DNA from: Candidatus Zhuqueibacterota bacterium
GTDB lineage: Bacteria; BS750m-G25
DNA length: 64,000 bases
Direction: 5' to 3'
Assembly: GCA_016783505.1 (NCBI GenBank)
Contig: JADHWK010000003.1
Location: forward strand, 26,227-90,226
The number at the start of each line of letters is the position of its first letter. Within the stretch, counting starts at the first letter, position 1. Positions 8,330-16,431 of this stretch are shown here, piece by piece. The notes beneath the pieces are model-generated. The model worked only from the letters and a program-made list of their open reading frames with translations, was not told the origin of the DNA and ran no database searches. The position numbers and the translations under genes are program-made.

Positions 8330-8463
8330 CCTCGGAAACCTCATCATAGATAATGCCGAAGAGTTTAACTTATCGAATAAAAAAACACTTTTTCGATGCT
8401 GGTCTTTATTTTTCTTTTGAACTAACAATATTAAATAATTTTATCAAACAGAATCAGGAAAAA

Positions 8464-8731
8464 CTATAGGTCACTATCGGGGTTAAAATCACCTCTGGCA
8501 TACGAGCCAAACAGAATAATTTTTTCTGTTTGAATTTCTCGAACAATTTTTTTTACTATATAGTTTATTAACTCGAGTGTTATCTTCTATGTATTTAATC
8601 TTTGGTCTATGGACATTTCTATTTCCTTCAAAATTGGAGTAATTAATTTCGTTTCAATGCGCTTAAGGCTATGGCAGATAACTACTAGATCTTCTACATA
8701 AAGTATAGCCAATCCCCCTTTGCTGCGACAT
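8464..8731 (-). pseudogene. Remnant of a small MNT-type nucleotidyltransferase
   Basis: One minus-strand frame reads an N-terminal part from an ATG at 8731, an in-frame TAG, and then the MNT signature IILFGSYARGDFNPDSDL, which stops immediately after the second catalytic Asp. MNT proteins normally continue for about 60 more residues (DLLV...). The internal stop and the early end make this a decayed gene of a MNT/HEPN-type antitoxin module. No HEPN partner is recognised next to it. Confidence 0.65.
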
Positions 8732-8822
8732 TATGGATCATGAAGACAAGGCTTGTCCCAAACCTTGGAACAGCATCTTTACGAACAGAATGAAAATCTA
8801 CTCTCCTAATAGCGAAGAACCA

Positions 8823-9425
8823 TTAAAATTCCACCTTAGGGGCTTTCTCGGCTCCGGCGACCGCCTCGAAAAAAACGGCCCTCTCAAAGCCCAGCATGCC
8901 GGCATAAAGAACGGTGGGAAAACTTCTGATTTTCACATTATAGCCCCGAACAGCCTCATTGAACCTGCGCCTTTCAGTGGCGATCCGGTTTTCCGTCCCC
9001 GCCAGTTCGTCCTGAAGGCGGATGAAATTCTGGTTGGCCTTCAGTTCCGGATAGCGTTCCATTACCACCATTAGACGGGACAGGGCCGCGCCCAATCCGT
9101 CCTGGGCCTGTTGGAACATGGCAAAGGCTTGAGGGTTCTTTAAAATTTCAGGGGTAATCGTCATCTGGCCAACCTTAGCCCGGGCTTCAGTTACGGCGGT
9201 AAAGGTCTCACGCTCGTGTTCCGCATACCCCTTCACCGTCTCTACATAATTAGGGATGAGGTCGAACCGACGCTGGTATTGGTTCTCCACCTGAGCCCAG
9301 GCGCTCTTGACCCCTTCATCCAGGCCCACCAGCCGGTTATAAGTCCCTCTGATTGAGGAGTAGATGATCAGGATCAAAAAAATTACAACGATGATCCATA
9401 CCCATCCCCTTCGCTTTTTTGCCAT
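8823..9425 (-). CDS. lemA: LemA family protein
   Basis: LemA proteins are small membrane-anchored four-helix proteins of unclear function. The N-terminal anchor is visible at about residues 6-24 of this reading (WVWIIVVIFLILIIYS). It is followed by the family signature NRLVGLDEGVKSAWAQVENQ and the conserved YNVKIRSFPTVLYA. I choose the ATG at 9425 because GGAGGGAAGA, a good ribosome binding site, lies just before it; the longer reading from 9443 would translate that site. A TPM-domain protein, a frequent LemA companion, lies about 3 kb upstream. Confidence 0.92.
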   Translation of the reverse strand: MAKKRRGWVWIIVVIFLILIIYSSIRGTYNRLVGLDEGVKSAWAQVENQYQRRFDLIPNYVETVKGYAEHERETFTAVTEARAKVGQMTITPEILKNPQAFAMFQQAQDGLGAALSRLMVVMERYPELKANQNFIRLQDELAGTENRIATERRRFNEAVRGYNVKIRSFPTVLYAGMLGFERAVFFEAVAGAEKAPKVEF

Positions 9426-9471
9426 GATTCTTCCCTCCGACAATTCTTACCATTAACTTAACCAAATCATA

Positions 9472-9612
9472 GCCACAAAGTCACTAAGACACAAAGTATT
9501 GATGAAATTTAGATTAAGAAAATATTTGCAGAACCATTTTGAAAAACTCGGTTTGTAAAACAAATTTTTTTTACTTAGATATTCTTAGTGACTTAGTGTC
9601 TTCGTGGCTGAT
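9472..9612. repeat. Inverted repeat, small MITE-like element
   Basis: AGCCACAAAGTCACTAAGACAC (9472-9493) is repeated in inverted, slightly diverged form at about 9588-9612 (TTAGTGTCTTCGTGGCT), enclosing roughly 90 bp of AT-rich DNA. A single arm recurs at 28592-28612. Similar sequences are common between genes of uncultivated bacteria. Confidence 0.6.
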
Positions 9613-9639
9613 CTTTATGAATAATTCAGGTTAATCAAG

Positions 9640-10365
9640 TTAATCAAGTTTATCCACCTCAAAGGTCAATTTCCTGATCTCTTCAAGATACCGATCCAGT
9701 AATCTCTCCAACCCATAGCGGTTCATCTTCTTTCCCATCTTCACCGCCAAAAGTTCTTCGAACAGGGAAGCATCGAGACCAAAATGCTCCGCCACTTTCG
9801 TAAGCGTCCCCTCAGTGGTTTCAGGAATTTCTTCGTTCATATAATAGAGCAGGGCTTTAAAAAGGGAGATAAAGGGACTCACTGAGACGGAAATCAGCTG
9901 CAAAAACCCCCGTTTTAGCCCCTTAGTATCCAAAAAAGCCTGCCGGAGTTGGAGCAATTTCCCCTTCATCTCCCGCTCCAGTTGCAGGCGGATGTGTTCC
10001 CGTTTGAAGGCAAGGTCTTTCAAAACGTCTTCACCGTAGACAATTCTGTAAAAACGCTTCATGTTCAAAAATTCGATGGGATAGCTGTCCATTGAGGATT
10101 GGATGTATTCGAGGGTAAGGAAGAGCGGGGTGCTCACCCGGGCACGCTTCCACTTGGCCACCGCTTTGAAGCTTTTCTCCAGGTCCAGGATACCGGCCTC
10201 CGATAGCACGATCAGGAAGTTCAGGTCGGATTTTTTGGGCACGTATTCCCCGCTAGCCCCGCTACCGTGCAGAATGATGGACACCAAATCATCCCGGTAA
10301 ATCTTCTGGAAATCCTTGATGAACTCCTCAAAAATGTCCTCGGGTTTTTTGGGTATTTTTGGCAT
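9640..10365 (-). CDS. Nucleotidyltransferase-domain protein
   Basis: The 241-residue protein starts with a polymerase-beta-type nucleotidyltransferase domain: IILHGSGASGEYVPKKSDLNFLIVL, with the G-S and D-x-N motif near residues 34-50. In active enzymes the motif is GSxAxGxxxxxSDxDLxV; here the second acidic residue is Asn (SDLNFL), which may weaken catalysis. The C-terminal half is helical and may resemble the accessory helical domain of kanamycin-type nucleotidyltransferases. The substrate is unknown. It sits between LemA and a HAD phosphatase gene, apparently as its own unit. Confidence 0.7.
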   Translation of the reverse strand: MPKIPKKPEDIFEEFIKDFQKIYRDDLVSIILHGSGASGEYVPKKSDLNFLIVLSEAGILDLEKSFKAVAKWKRARVSTPLFLTLEYIQSSMDSYPIEFLNMKRFYRIVYGEDVLKDLAFKREHIRLQLEREMKGKLLQLRQAFLDTKGLKRGFLQLISVSVSPFISLFKALLYYMNEEIPETTEGTLTKVAEHFGLDASLFEELLAVKMGKKMNRYGLERLLDRYLEEIRKLTFEVDKLD

Positions 10366-10673
10366 TTATATTCCTCCTGAAAATCTGTTTCCTCCGAAAA
10401 TAGACCACAGATTAAACGGATAACACCGATTTACACAAATTTTTTACAAAAGGCTGACGCTCCGATGGAGTCCGATACTTCGGACTCATACGGAGTTATC
10501 GGACCTTAACTCCTATAATTTCTGACTAATGGAGTTAATCCATAAGGATTTTATTTTCTTTCCCTTGAAAATATTTTCACCGCAGTAGATCGGAAATGTT
10601 CCGAAACCTCGGGACTTTCCGATATATACAGTTCTATTCAATTTGTCTTAAATACCCGAAGACCATTTCGGAT
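10366..10673. other. Intergenic region without a recognisable gene
   Basis: AT-rich sequence with degenerate small palindromes (GAGTCCGATACTTCGGACTC near 10469-10490, and CGAAACCTCGGGACTTTCCG). No ORF or RNA gene is recognised. Confidence 0.5.
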
Positions 10674-11300
10674 CTACATTTTAATCCCCATTTGCCATAA
10701 TTGATTAAGGGTATCCTCATAGTTTAAATGATGCAAAACGGAGAAACCAATTTCGCTGGCCGCTTCCACGTTCTTCTTCTTGTCGTCAATAAAAAGACCC
10801 CGCTCCGGCTTCACTTTAAATTTATTCAAACATTTAGCATAAATCCGCCTTTCCGGTTTGCAATATCCCACTTCAAAAGACAACATCAAATCACTTAAAA
10901 AAGAAAGTTTGGGGAAATATTTTTCCTTCAAATAAAGATAATGAATTTCATCAACGTTGGTCAACAAAAAGGTCTGATAATTCTTCGATAATTTTCCTCC
11001 CAGATCAACCATATTTTCGTCGAGGCTGAAGATTTGATTCCACCAATCAAAAAAGGTATCCATGCCTATGGGCAAATGCAACTTCTGTCTTATATTATCA
11101 TAAAAAGTCTCTTTTGGAATCTGTCCTTTATCGAAGAGAATTTTTTCAGGTGACATCACCCGTGCGATTTCATCGGCTGGGGGATCGCTAACCCGCTGAA
11201 TTTTTTTAAAGAAAATATCGTAATGCACGTTTATAAAAACGTTCCCCAGATCAAAAATAATGGCATTTATATCGGCTTTGGGTTTTGGATTATGGGTCAT
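10674..11300 (-). CDS. HAD-family hydrolase (YihX-like)
   Basis: This 208-residue protein is a haloacid dehalogenase-superfamily phosphatase. Motif I is degenerate but readable: AIIFDLGNVFINVHYD, where DLGN replaces DxD. This is the YihX/epoxide hydrolase N-terminal-like subgroup. Motif II is LLTNVDEIH, the Lys of motif III falls in YCKPERRIY, and motif IV is FIDDKKKN. Relatives dephosphorylate sugar phosphates or FMN; the substrate here is not predictable. It has no close neighbours. Confidence 0.85.
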   Translation of the reverse strand: MTHNPKPKADINAIIFDLGNVFINVHYDIFFKKIQRVSDPPADEIARVMSPEKILFDKGQIPKETFYDNIRQKLHLPIGMDTFFDWWNQIFSLDENMVDLGGKLSKNYQTFLLTNVDEIHYLYLKEKYFPKLSFLSDLMLSFEVGYCKPERRIYAKCLNKFKVKPERGLFIDDKKKNVEAASEIGFSVLHHLNYEDTLNQLWQMGIKM

Positions 11301-11485
11301 CGGATCTTAAATCTTAATTTTATCAACTTTTTTAGAACAACACATAACCTTTCGTCTTTTATCCTAAATCCGGAAATTTAACACTGAAAACCACTGAATT
11401 GTTGATTGTTAATTGCTAATTGTTAAAACCTAGGCTCCAGCATCAATCAGCGATCAAAAATCAGCAATCAGCAATCATTACGGTG

Positions 11486-11887
11486 TCATTCGGTGCTTTC
11501 CGAGTCTGGGCTATTTATTTTCTTAACTGATACCGTAGTCCCTATTTTTTCAAAGGAAAGTCCGGCTGCTTTGGTGATCAAGTAGAGGGTATCATCAAAG
11601 ATAACCTTCTTGACGTGAATGGTTATCTTGCCCGCCTTTTTCACATCCTCACCAAAAACGATACCCTGCTGGCTCTTCCGGGCCAGGGCGAGAAGAAGTT
11701 CGGGAACCGATACGTCATCGGCGTTGATGGTAACATATTCTATCCCATTTTCAACTTCAATCACAACCTGGAGCGTATCTTTGGATTTTTCAGTTAGGGA
11801 TAGTTTAGCCTGGGATTCTGAAAAAACCGAAAATGCCAGAATTGATGGGATAATAATTATCCAGATTGTCTTTGCCATTTCCTGCAC
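11486..11887 (-). CDS. Exported STN/secretin-N-like small protein
   Basis: The 133-residue protein has a signal peptide (IWIIIIPSILAFSVFSESQA). Its domain, VTINADDVSVPELLLALARK...GKITIHVKKVIFDDTLYLITKAAGL, resembles the short STN/secretin N-terminal domain found before secretins, FecR and TonB receptors. It stands alone here, without the barrel. The first start is a GTG at 11887; an ATG three codons later is equally possible. It begins 7 bases downstream of the TPM-domain gene and is probably co-transcribed with it. The function is unknown. Confidence 0.65.
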   Translation of the reverse strand: MQEMAKTIWIIIIPSILAFSVFSESQAKLSLTEKSKDTLQVVIEVENGIEYVTINADDVSVPELLLALARKSQQGIVFGEDVKKAGKITIHVKKVIFDDTLYLITKAAGLSFEKIGTTVSVKKINSPDSESTE

Positions 11888-11894
11888 TCAGCGA

Positions 11895-12665
11895 TCAAAA
11901 ACTCCCACTGGCCCCGCCCCCGCCGGACATCCCCCCACCGAAGCCGCCGAAGCCGCCGCCAAAACCGCCACCCCCGAAGCCTCCACCAAAACCACCACCC
12001 CGGGGCCCACCACCCAGAAACATTCCTAAGAGCAACCATCCGAAAGGGGACCGGGAACGGGTCAAAAGGAAGATGAGAAAGATAAAAAACAAAAGTCCGA
12101 ACAGCCCCTTACCCCTCCCGCCGGGCCGGCTGGCCCGGGGGACGGCCTTTGGTTTTCCTGTCAATGTAACCCTGGCATCGTCAGCGATAACCTGGGCCAG
12201 CGCCAGCATCCCATTATAAAGGCCTTCCCCATAGTGACCATTTCTAAGGAAGGGTAACATATATTCATCCCTGATTCCCCCCACCTTGCCGTCCGGGAGG
12301 ATACCCTCCACACCATAGCCCGTCTCAATGCGAACTTTTCGCTCCTTAAGGGTTAGAAAGATCAAAACCCCCTTATCTTCCCCCTTTTTGCCGATCCCCC
12401 AGGCCTGATAAAGTTCAGTAGCATACGTGAAGTGATCTAGATCTCCGGTAGTTTCCACCGTGACGAGGACGATAGTGGTCCCCGTTTTCTGGAGCACCTC
12501 TCGGGACAGGCGATCCATCTTTAGTTCAAAGGCAGCCGGAATGATCCCGGCGAAGTCGTTGACCAGTCCTTTAGGTTTGGGAAATTTCTGTCCCTGGCCG
12601 AATCCTACCCGGGTTCCGATAAAAATCAGGAACAAAAGCAGCGCTTTATTGGAAAATTTCATCAT
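11895..12665 (-). CDS. TPM-domain (YgcG/TPM_phosphatase) membrane protein
   Basis: This 256-residue protein has a signal peptide (residues 1-24), a TPM domain (residues about 32-160, with VNDFAGIIPAAFELKMDRLS, TTIVLVTVETTGD and RKVRIETGYGVEGILPD) and one membrane segment (FGLLFFIFLIFLLT). It ends in a Gly-rich tail, with FGGGFGGGGFG repeats closing as GGGGASGSF. Members are often encoded near LemA, which also lies in this neighbourhood. The predicted promoter places the transcription start on or next to the ATG, so the message may be leaderless. A proline-rich plus-strand ORF over the same DNA is a shadow of the Gly tail. Confidence 0.9.
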   Translation of the reverse strand: MMKFSNKALLLFLIFIGTRVGFGQGQKFPKPKGLVNDFAGIIPAAFELKMDRLSREVLQKTGTTIVLVTVETTGDLDHFTYATELYQAWGIGKKGEDKGVLIFLTLKERKVRIETGYGVEGILPDGKVGGIRDEYMLPFLRNGHYGEGLYNGMLALAQVIADDARVTLTGKPKAVPRASRPGGRGKGLFGLLFFIFLIFLLTRSRSPFGWLLLGMFLGGGPRGGGFGGGFGGGGFGGGFGGFGGGMSGGGGASGSF

Positions 12666-12671
12666 AGCATA

Positions 12672-12699
12672 AATATAATATTTTTTCTTTTAAAGTCAA
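12672..12699 (-). promoter_or_regulatory. Promoter of the TPM gene, possible leaderless start
   Basis: TTGACT (12699-12694) and TATATT (12677-12672) are separated by 16 bp on minus. The -10 ends only 6-9 bases before the ATG at 12665/12662, and no Shine-Dalgarno is present. Confidence 0.6.
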
Positions 12700-12708
12700 T
12701 GTTTTTCT

Positions 12709-12746
12709 TTAAAAAAAGCCATAGCAGTATTGCCCACTATGGCTTT
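12709..12746 (-). terminator. Intrinsic terminator of the 12773-13762 gene
   Basis: The 10-bp stem AAAGCCATAG/CTATGGCTTT has a 12-nt loop, followed on minus by a TTTTTTT run. It lies 27 bases after the stop codon. Confidence 0.85.
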
Positions 12747-12772
12747 GAATGTGAAGGTTATAATAGGCCCGT

Positions 12773-13762
12773 TCAGTTCTGCTTATTTTCTGACAATCTT
12801 TCCCTCCTGGTTCTTTTCACCTCCTGGATGACGTGTTGCACCACCTTCTTGGTGGGGACAAAGATATTGAAACTGAGCCTTATCTCCAGGTCGGCTATCC
12901 CCTTAAAGCTGCTTTGATACCGGATGCCCGTATCCGTGGACAACCAATCGGTGATAAAATAGCGGATCCCGCCCAGACCCAGGTAAATCTGTTTGACATC
13001 CACCAGGGTATCTTCAACATTGTACTGCAAGTGGGGAACCAACGTCACCTCAAACATATATCGGGTGGTGGGATTGGCATCAATGGTGAGGCCGGCAAAC
13101 CCGCCTATCAGATTTTGCTGCCTTTCGGTGGGTTCCTCTTTGGTTGACCAATCATAAAATTGGGTATTTACCCCCTTGACCCTGACATCAGTAAGGCTTA
13201 CCCCACCGTGAAAGCCCACCGGACCCAGATATTCACTCACAACCCCATACAGGGTGGTAAAACGGGTATCGTAGCCGATATGGATGATTCCATTTTTTGC
13301 AAATTCGTCATTAGCCCTCAGATAGTCCCCCGCAGCCACAATTCCATTCCAACCCCCTTTCCAGCCATTGGTGTTAAATCCCCCGGTAGTCTGCAGAAAC
13401 ACAGCAGCGATAGGAAACCATTCCCAGCCGAATAGCTCCTCGGGCAAGAGCTGCATCTTAAACCCCGAGGTTGGGATAGAGGTTGAGCCGGCGGTGATGT
13501 TGTTGGCCAACCTGCTGGTAGTGATCTGAACCTCGGCCACGTTCCCCAGACCGATGCCGATGTTATGCAGAAATGAGCCGTCCATATTCACCCCGAAGGC
13601 GCTGCCGGCGGTCAGATCAACGTCCATGGCCCGCAACACCTTAGCGGTGGGGCTGATGAAAAGCCGGGACGGACCGCTCAATTCCTGGGCGTAGGCCGCC
13701 AGACCATAAAAACACAGGCAACCCAAGATCACCCATCTCCATCTTTTGGAATTCTTAATCAT
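12773..13762 (-). CDS. Outer-membrane beta-barrel protein of unknown function
   Basis: I do not recognise a named family. The ATG at 13762 is preferred because a GGAGGG ribosome binding site precedes it; the longer reading from 13774 would translate this site. The product (about 329 residues) has a signal peptide ending AAYAQ. It is rich in alternating hydrophobic strands, Gly and aromatic residues (VTLVPHLQYNVEDT, IYLGLGGIRYFITDWLSTDTG), as expected for an outer-membrane barrel. It ends in an unusual basic tail (KRTRRERLSENKQN). It is a separate unit with its own terminator. Confidence 0.7.
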   Translation of the reverse strand: MIKNSKRWRWVILGCLCFYGLAAYAQELSGPSRLFISPTAKVLRAMDVDLTAGSAFGVNMDGSFLHNIGIGLGNVAEVQITTSRLANNITAGSTSIPTSGFKMQLLPEELFGWEWFPIAAVFLQTTGGFNTNGWKGGWNGIVAAGDYLRANDEFAKNGIIHIGYDTRFTTLYGVVSEYLGPVGFHGGVSLTDVRVKGVNTQFYDWSTKEEPTERQQNLIGGFAGLTIDANPTTRYMFEVTLVPHLQYNVEDTLVDVKQIYLGLGGIRYFITDWLSTDTGIRYQSSFKGIADLEIRLSFNIFVPTKKVVQHVIQEVKRTRRERLSENKQN

Positions 13763-13821
13763 TTTTCCCTCCATTTTTAGTTATTCATTACAGACTTTTT
13801 ACAGTTGGCGCTCCACTCCAA

Positions 13822-14712
13822 TTATTCCCCCAGAATAACCCCCCATTCTACCACAGTAAATCCCTGACGGATAAAAGAATCTGTGGGGGGCTCAGGCATT
13901 TCAACTGGAATGTCCTTCGTTTCAATATAAAACCAATATCGTAAAATCGAATCTGGGTTTGGTGTGATGTCCAGGGCGATGATACTATCCAGAACCGATC
14001 TGTTTTGGGGATAAACGAGATAAAAGTCAGCTTCGGGCAGATTAGGCATCCAATACTCAATAAAGTCGTTACTTTCCCCTTCATTGAAACCCAACTCAAT
14101 AAGCTTCTCATCAAACCAGGGACCGAGATCCTCCCGTGCAACACACCATCCTTCTTCAGTGTGGGGAACTGCGGCCATCTGGGCTTCGTAGAAAAGGTAA
14201 TCGTATTGACCGTCAATCTTTCCTCCTGGTTGAACCCAAATGGACCAACTACCTGCATAGTGCGGTTCTGATTGTATGACCGCACCGGGGACCTTAAAGT
14301 CCAGCCTTACAGTAATCCGCATCGTCACAGAAGGATAAAGATAAATATTTGGTTTTCTAATATTTCCCTCCACCTGAATATTAGGGACACAAGTAACTTC
14401 TCCACTTTTTACTTGTACATTCCTGAGAGTATCTGCCCAAATTAACGGTGTGGATATCATCACATCATAGCTTCCTGGGTATAATTCCTCAATGACGTAA
14501 TTTCCCAAGCTATCCGTGGAATCGGAGGCGATTCTTTGCCCTTCTTGCCAGGCATCTACCTGAATGTCTCTTAATCCCTGTGTAGAATCAGCGGCGGAGA
14601 CGACCCGACCTTGAATAGAACCCGTCTCGTCCCCTTCAGTTGGTTGCTTTTCCCCGCAACCCATCCAAAGAATAAGACCGATCCCTAACAGAACAGAAAA
14701 AAACTTTAACAT
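13822..14712 (-). CDS. Lipoprotein with carboxypeptidase regulatory-like domain
   Basis: The protein begins MLKFFSVLLGIGLILWMGCG, a lipoprotein signal with Cys at residue 19. A carboxypeptidase-regulatory-like fold follows (GSIQGRVVSAADSTQGLRDIQVDAW...GNYVIEELYPGSYDVMIS), then a region beginning RKPNIYLYPSVTMRITVRLD. I start it at 14712, where AAGGAAGGGGA precedes the ATG. A start at 14754 would overlap the serpin stop as ATGA and add 14 Arg/Lys-rich residues. The C-terminal domain (about 180 residues, YPEA-like with Trp) is not identified. It is directly downstream of, and probably co-transcribed with, the serpin lipoprotein gene. Confidence 0.75.
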   Translation of the reverse strand: MLKFFSVLLGIGLILWMGCGEKQPTEGDETGSIQGRVVSAADSTQGLRDIQVDAWQEGQRIASDSTDSLGNYVIEELYPGSYDVMISTPLIWADTLRNVQVKSGEVTCVPNIQVEGNIRKPNIYLYPSVTMRITVRLDFKVPGAVIQSEPHYAGSWSIWVQPGGKIDGQYDYLFYEAQMAAVPHTEEGWCVAREDLGPWFDEKLIELGFNEGESNDFIEYWMPNLPEADFYLVYPQNRSVLDSIIALDITPNPDSILRYWFYIETKDIPVEMPEPPTDSFIRQGFTVVEWGVILGE

Positions 14713-14750
14713 TCCCCTTCCTTTTCTGACTTTTGACCTTGTTCTCTTTC

Positions 14751-15989
14751 TCACCCTACATTCGGCTCCACAATTTTCCCTATAAATAGTAATGTTTGGG
14801 AATGATTTTCTCGGATCACAAATACAAAGGGGCGATCTACGCGCATGAAAATAATATTTCTCGGCCCAACAGACGTTCTCTCTATCGCAACAACAGTAAC
14901 TGCAGCAGCTTCGGTTCCTTCTTCGTTTACTTCTACAAATGTTTTATGCTTCACGTAGCTAATAAATAAACCACCTGGTTTATACATTTTTGTAAAATCC
15001 GCTTGATTGGGATTGAAGGCGATTTCCATTCCCAATGTCTCCAACACGTCATTCAAAGTCAATTCATATTCGAGTGTGAACTTTGGAAAGAACAAGTTTA
15101 CTGACCGCATAGAGAAACTATTTATCCAATAATCCCAATTCTCCTGACTGAACTTCGCTATCATTGAATCTATATCAGTTTGCGGGTTTGGAAGAAAAAT
15201 CATCATACTAAACCCGGCATCACCATAAGGTAAATCAATAGCTCGAAAATCAGCATTTGAGAAATAGTTAAAATCACCCTCCAGCGTCATTATTTTGCAC
15301 GACTTTTGGGAACCATCGGGCAAAGTAAACCAATCATCTTGCGTCAGGTCTTCATCAAATTCGTAAGTCCAGGTGCCTTTAAAATAAATAGCATTAATCA
15401 GAAACATAACTGTTAAAGGATCAATATGATCAACGATTTCTTCAATCTTTCCATTGGTCTTTTCATCAACCCACTGATTAATGATGTCGGAAGCATTGGG
15501 ATCGTTAAAATTCAAGCCTCTTACTTCTGCATTGAAATAGGTTCTATTGAGGTTGATGAATTCCTCTTCAAAAGCCATTTCCTGACGGTACCAGATGGAA
15601 TTGGCAATTTGAAATGTTACTTCGGGATCGAGCTGAGTTAATAATTCGATCAAACTTTTGTAGGATTGATTGATTTCTTCTGTTGTCATACCACCCAGCT
15701 CAAGGGTTTCTTCCATCGCTTCTTTAGTTGTACCATTGGCCCCGTTGTAAGTCATTCCCAACGCCATCGAAACACTTAACGGAGAGATAAAAACATTTTT
15801 ATCCTCTTCCTCTTTAATAATCTCCTTGAAAAGTTTGAGCCCGAATTTGTTGTCCGATTCCACCAAACGCTTTTCGGCTACAGTTAATTCATGTGGAGTT
15901 CTGTCGGTAGGTGAAACGGGATGCTTTGTGCATCGCATAAACCCAATGCAGATACAAAGTACAAGGGAGAAATTCAATGTTTTAATCAT
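14751..15989 (-). CDS. Serpin-family lipoprotein (serine protease inhibitor)
   Basis: The 412-residue protein is a complete serpin with a lipoprotein signal (residues 1-20, Cys in GFMRCTK). Serpin landmarks are NVFISPLSVSMALGMTYNGA, FLINAIYFKGTWTYEFD, the hinge VEVNEEGTEAAAVTVV and the C-terminal RPFVFVIRENHSQTLLFIG. By alignment with antithrombin, the scissile bond falls near AIERTS, with Thr or Arg at P1. The hinge keeps small residues, so inhibition by loop insertion is plausible. Lipid anchoring suggests it protects the cell surface from proteases. Its possible targets include the subtilase made from 50755-53625, but this is speculative. An AGGAGTT ribosome binding site precedes the ATG. 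Confidence 0.93.
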   Translation of the reverse strand: MIKTLNFSLVLCICIGFMRCTKHPVSPTDRTPHELTVAEKRLVESDNKFGLKLFKEIIKEEEDKNVFISPLSVSMALGMTYNGANGTTKEAMEETLELGGMTTEEINQSYKSLIELLTQLDPEVTFQIANSIWYRQEMAFEEEFINLNRTYFNAEVRGLNFNDPNASDIINQWVDEKTNGKIEEIVDHIDPLTVMFLINAIYFKGTWTYEFDEDLTQDDWFTLPDGSQKSCKIMTLEGDFNYFSNADFRAIDLPYGDAGFSMMIFLPNPQTDIDSMIAKFSQENWDYWINSFSMRSVNLFFPKFTLEYELTLNDVLETLGMEIAFNPNQADFTKMYKPGGLFISYVKHKTFVEVNEEGTEAAAVTVVAIERTSVGPRNIIFMRVDRPFVFVIRENHSQTLLFIGKIVEPNVG

Positions 15990-16431
15990 AATGCAACTCC
16001 TATCGCTAGCTACCAGTTTATTTCAAATCCCAATGCCCATTTGTCAGTGTGGAAGATATCTCCCAGGGATCGGCATTTTATAATTAACTTTTGCCAAAAT
16101 TATGCCAAATTTCGAATTACAGAAAAGGGTTGAAGGAAAAGATTAAGGAAGGTAACAGTTCACCACAATATCCTATTTCTGAATCTTTTGGTCTTTGTCA
16201 AAGTTCCCCTTTTGAATCCCCCCTTACTCCCCCCTTTAATAAAGGGGGGCTGGGGGGGATTTAGTGGGGAAACGAAATAGAGCCAAATTTACAAATCATC
16301 ATATTCGTTCTTCTTTGGGCCTGGTTGACTTGTTGTGAAGGGATCCCGATATTTCGGGAGTGGCTGAACTGTTACTAAGGGGGGAAATCTATCAGATTTC
16401 TGAGGGGGGTTATCAAATATCTGAGGGGCGG
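15990..16431. other. Intergenic region with a G/C-run hairpin
   Basis: No gene is recognised. The stretch 16214-16262 forms a strong hairpin of CCCCCCTT... and ...AAGGGGGG runs separated by TTTAATAAA. Repeats of this type are widespread between genes in uncultivated bacteria. One TCCCGANNTTCGGGA palindrome lies at 16344-16359. Confidence 0.55.

Noticed and set aside
8733..9074. Plus-strand ORF over the LemA gene
   Set aside because: Antisense shadow of lemA without family features.
11866..12219. Proline-rich plus-strand ORF
   Set aside because: It is the antisense shadow of the Gly-rich tail of the TPM protein.
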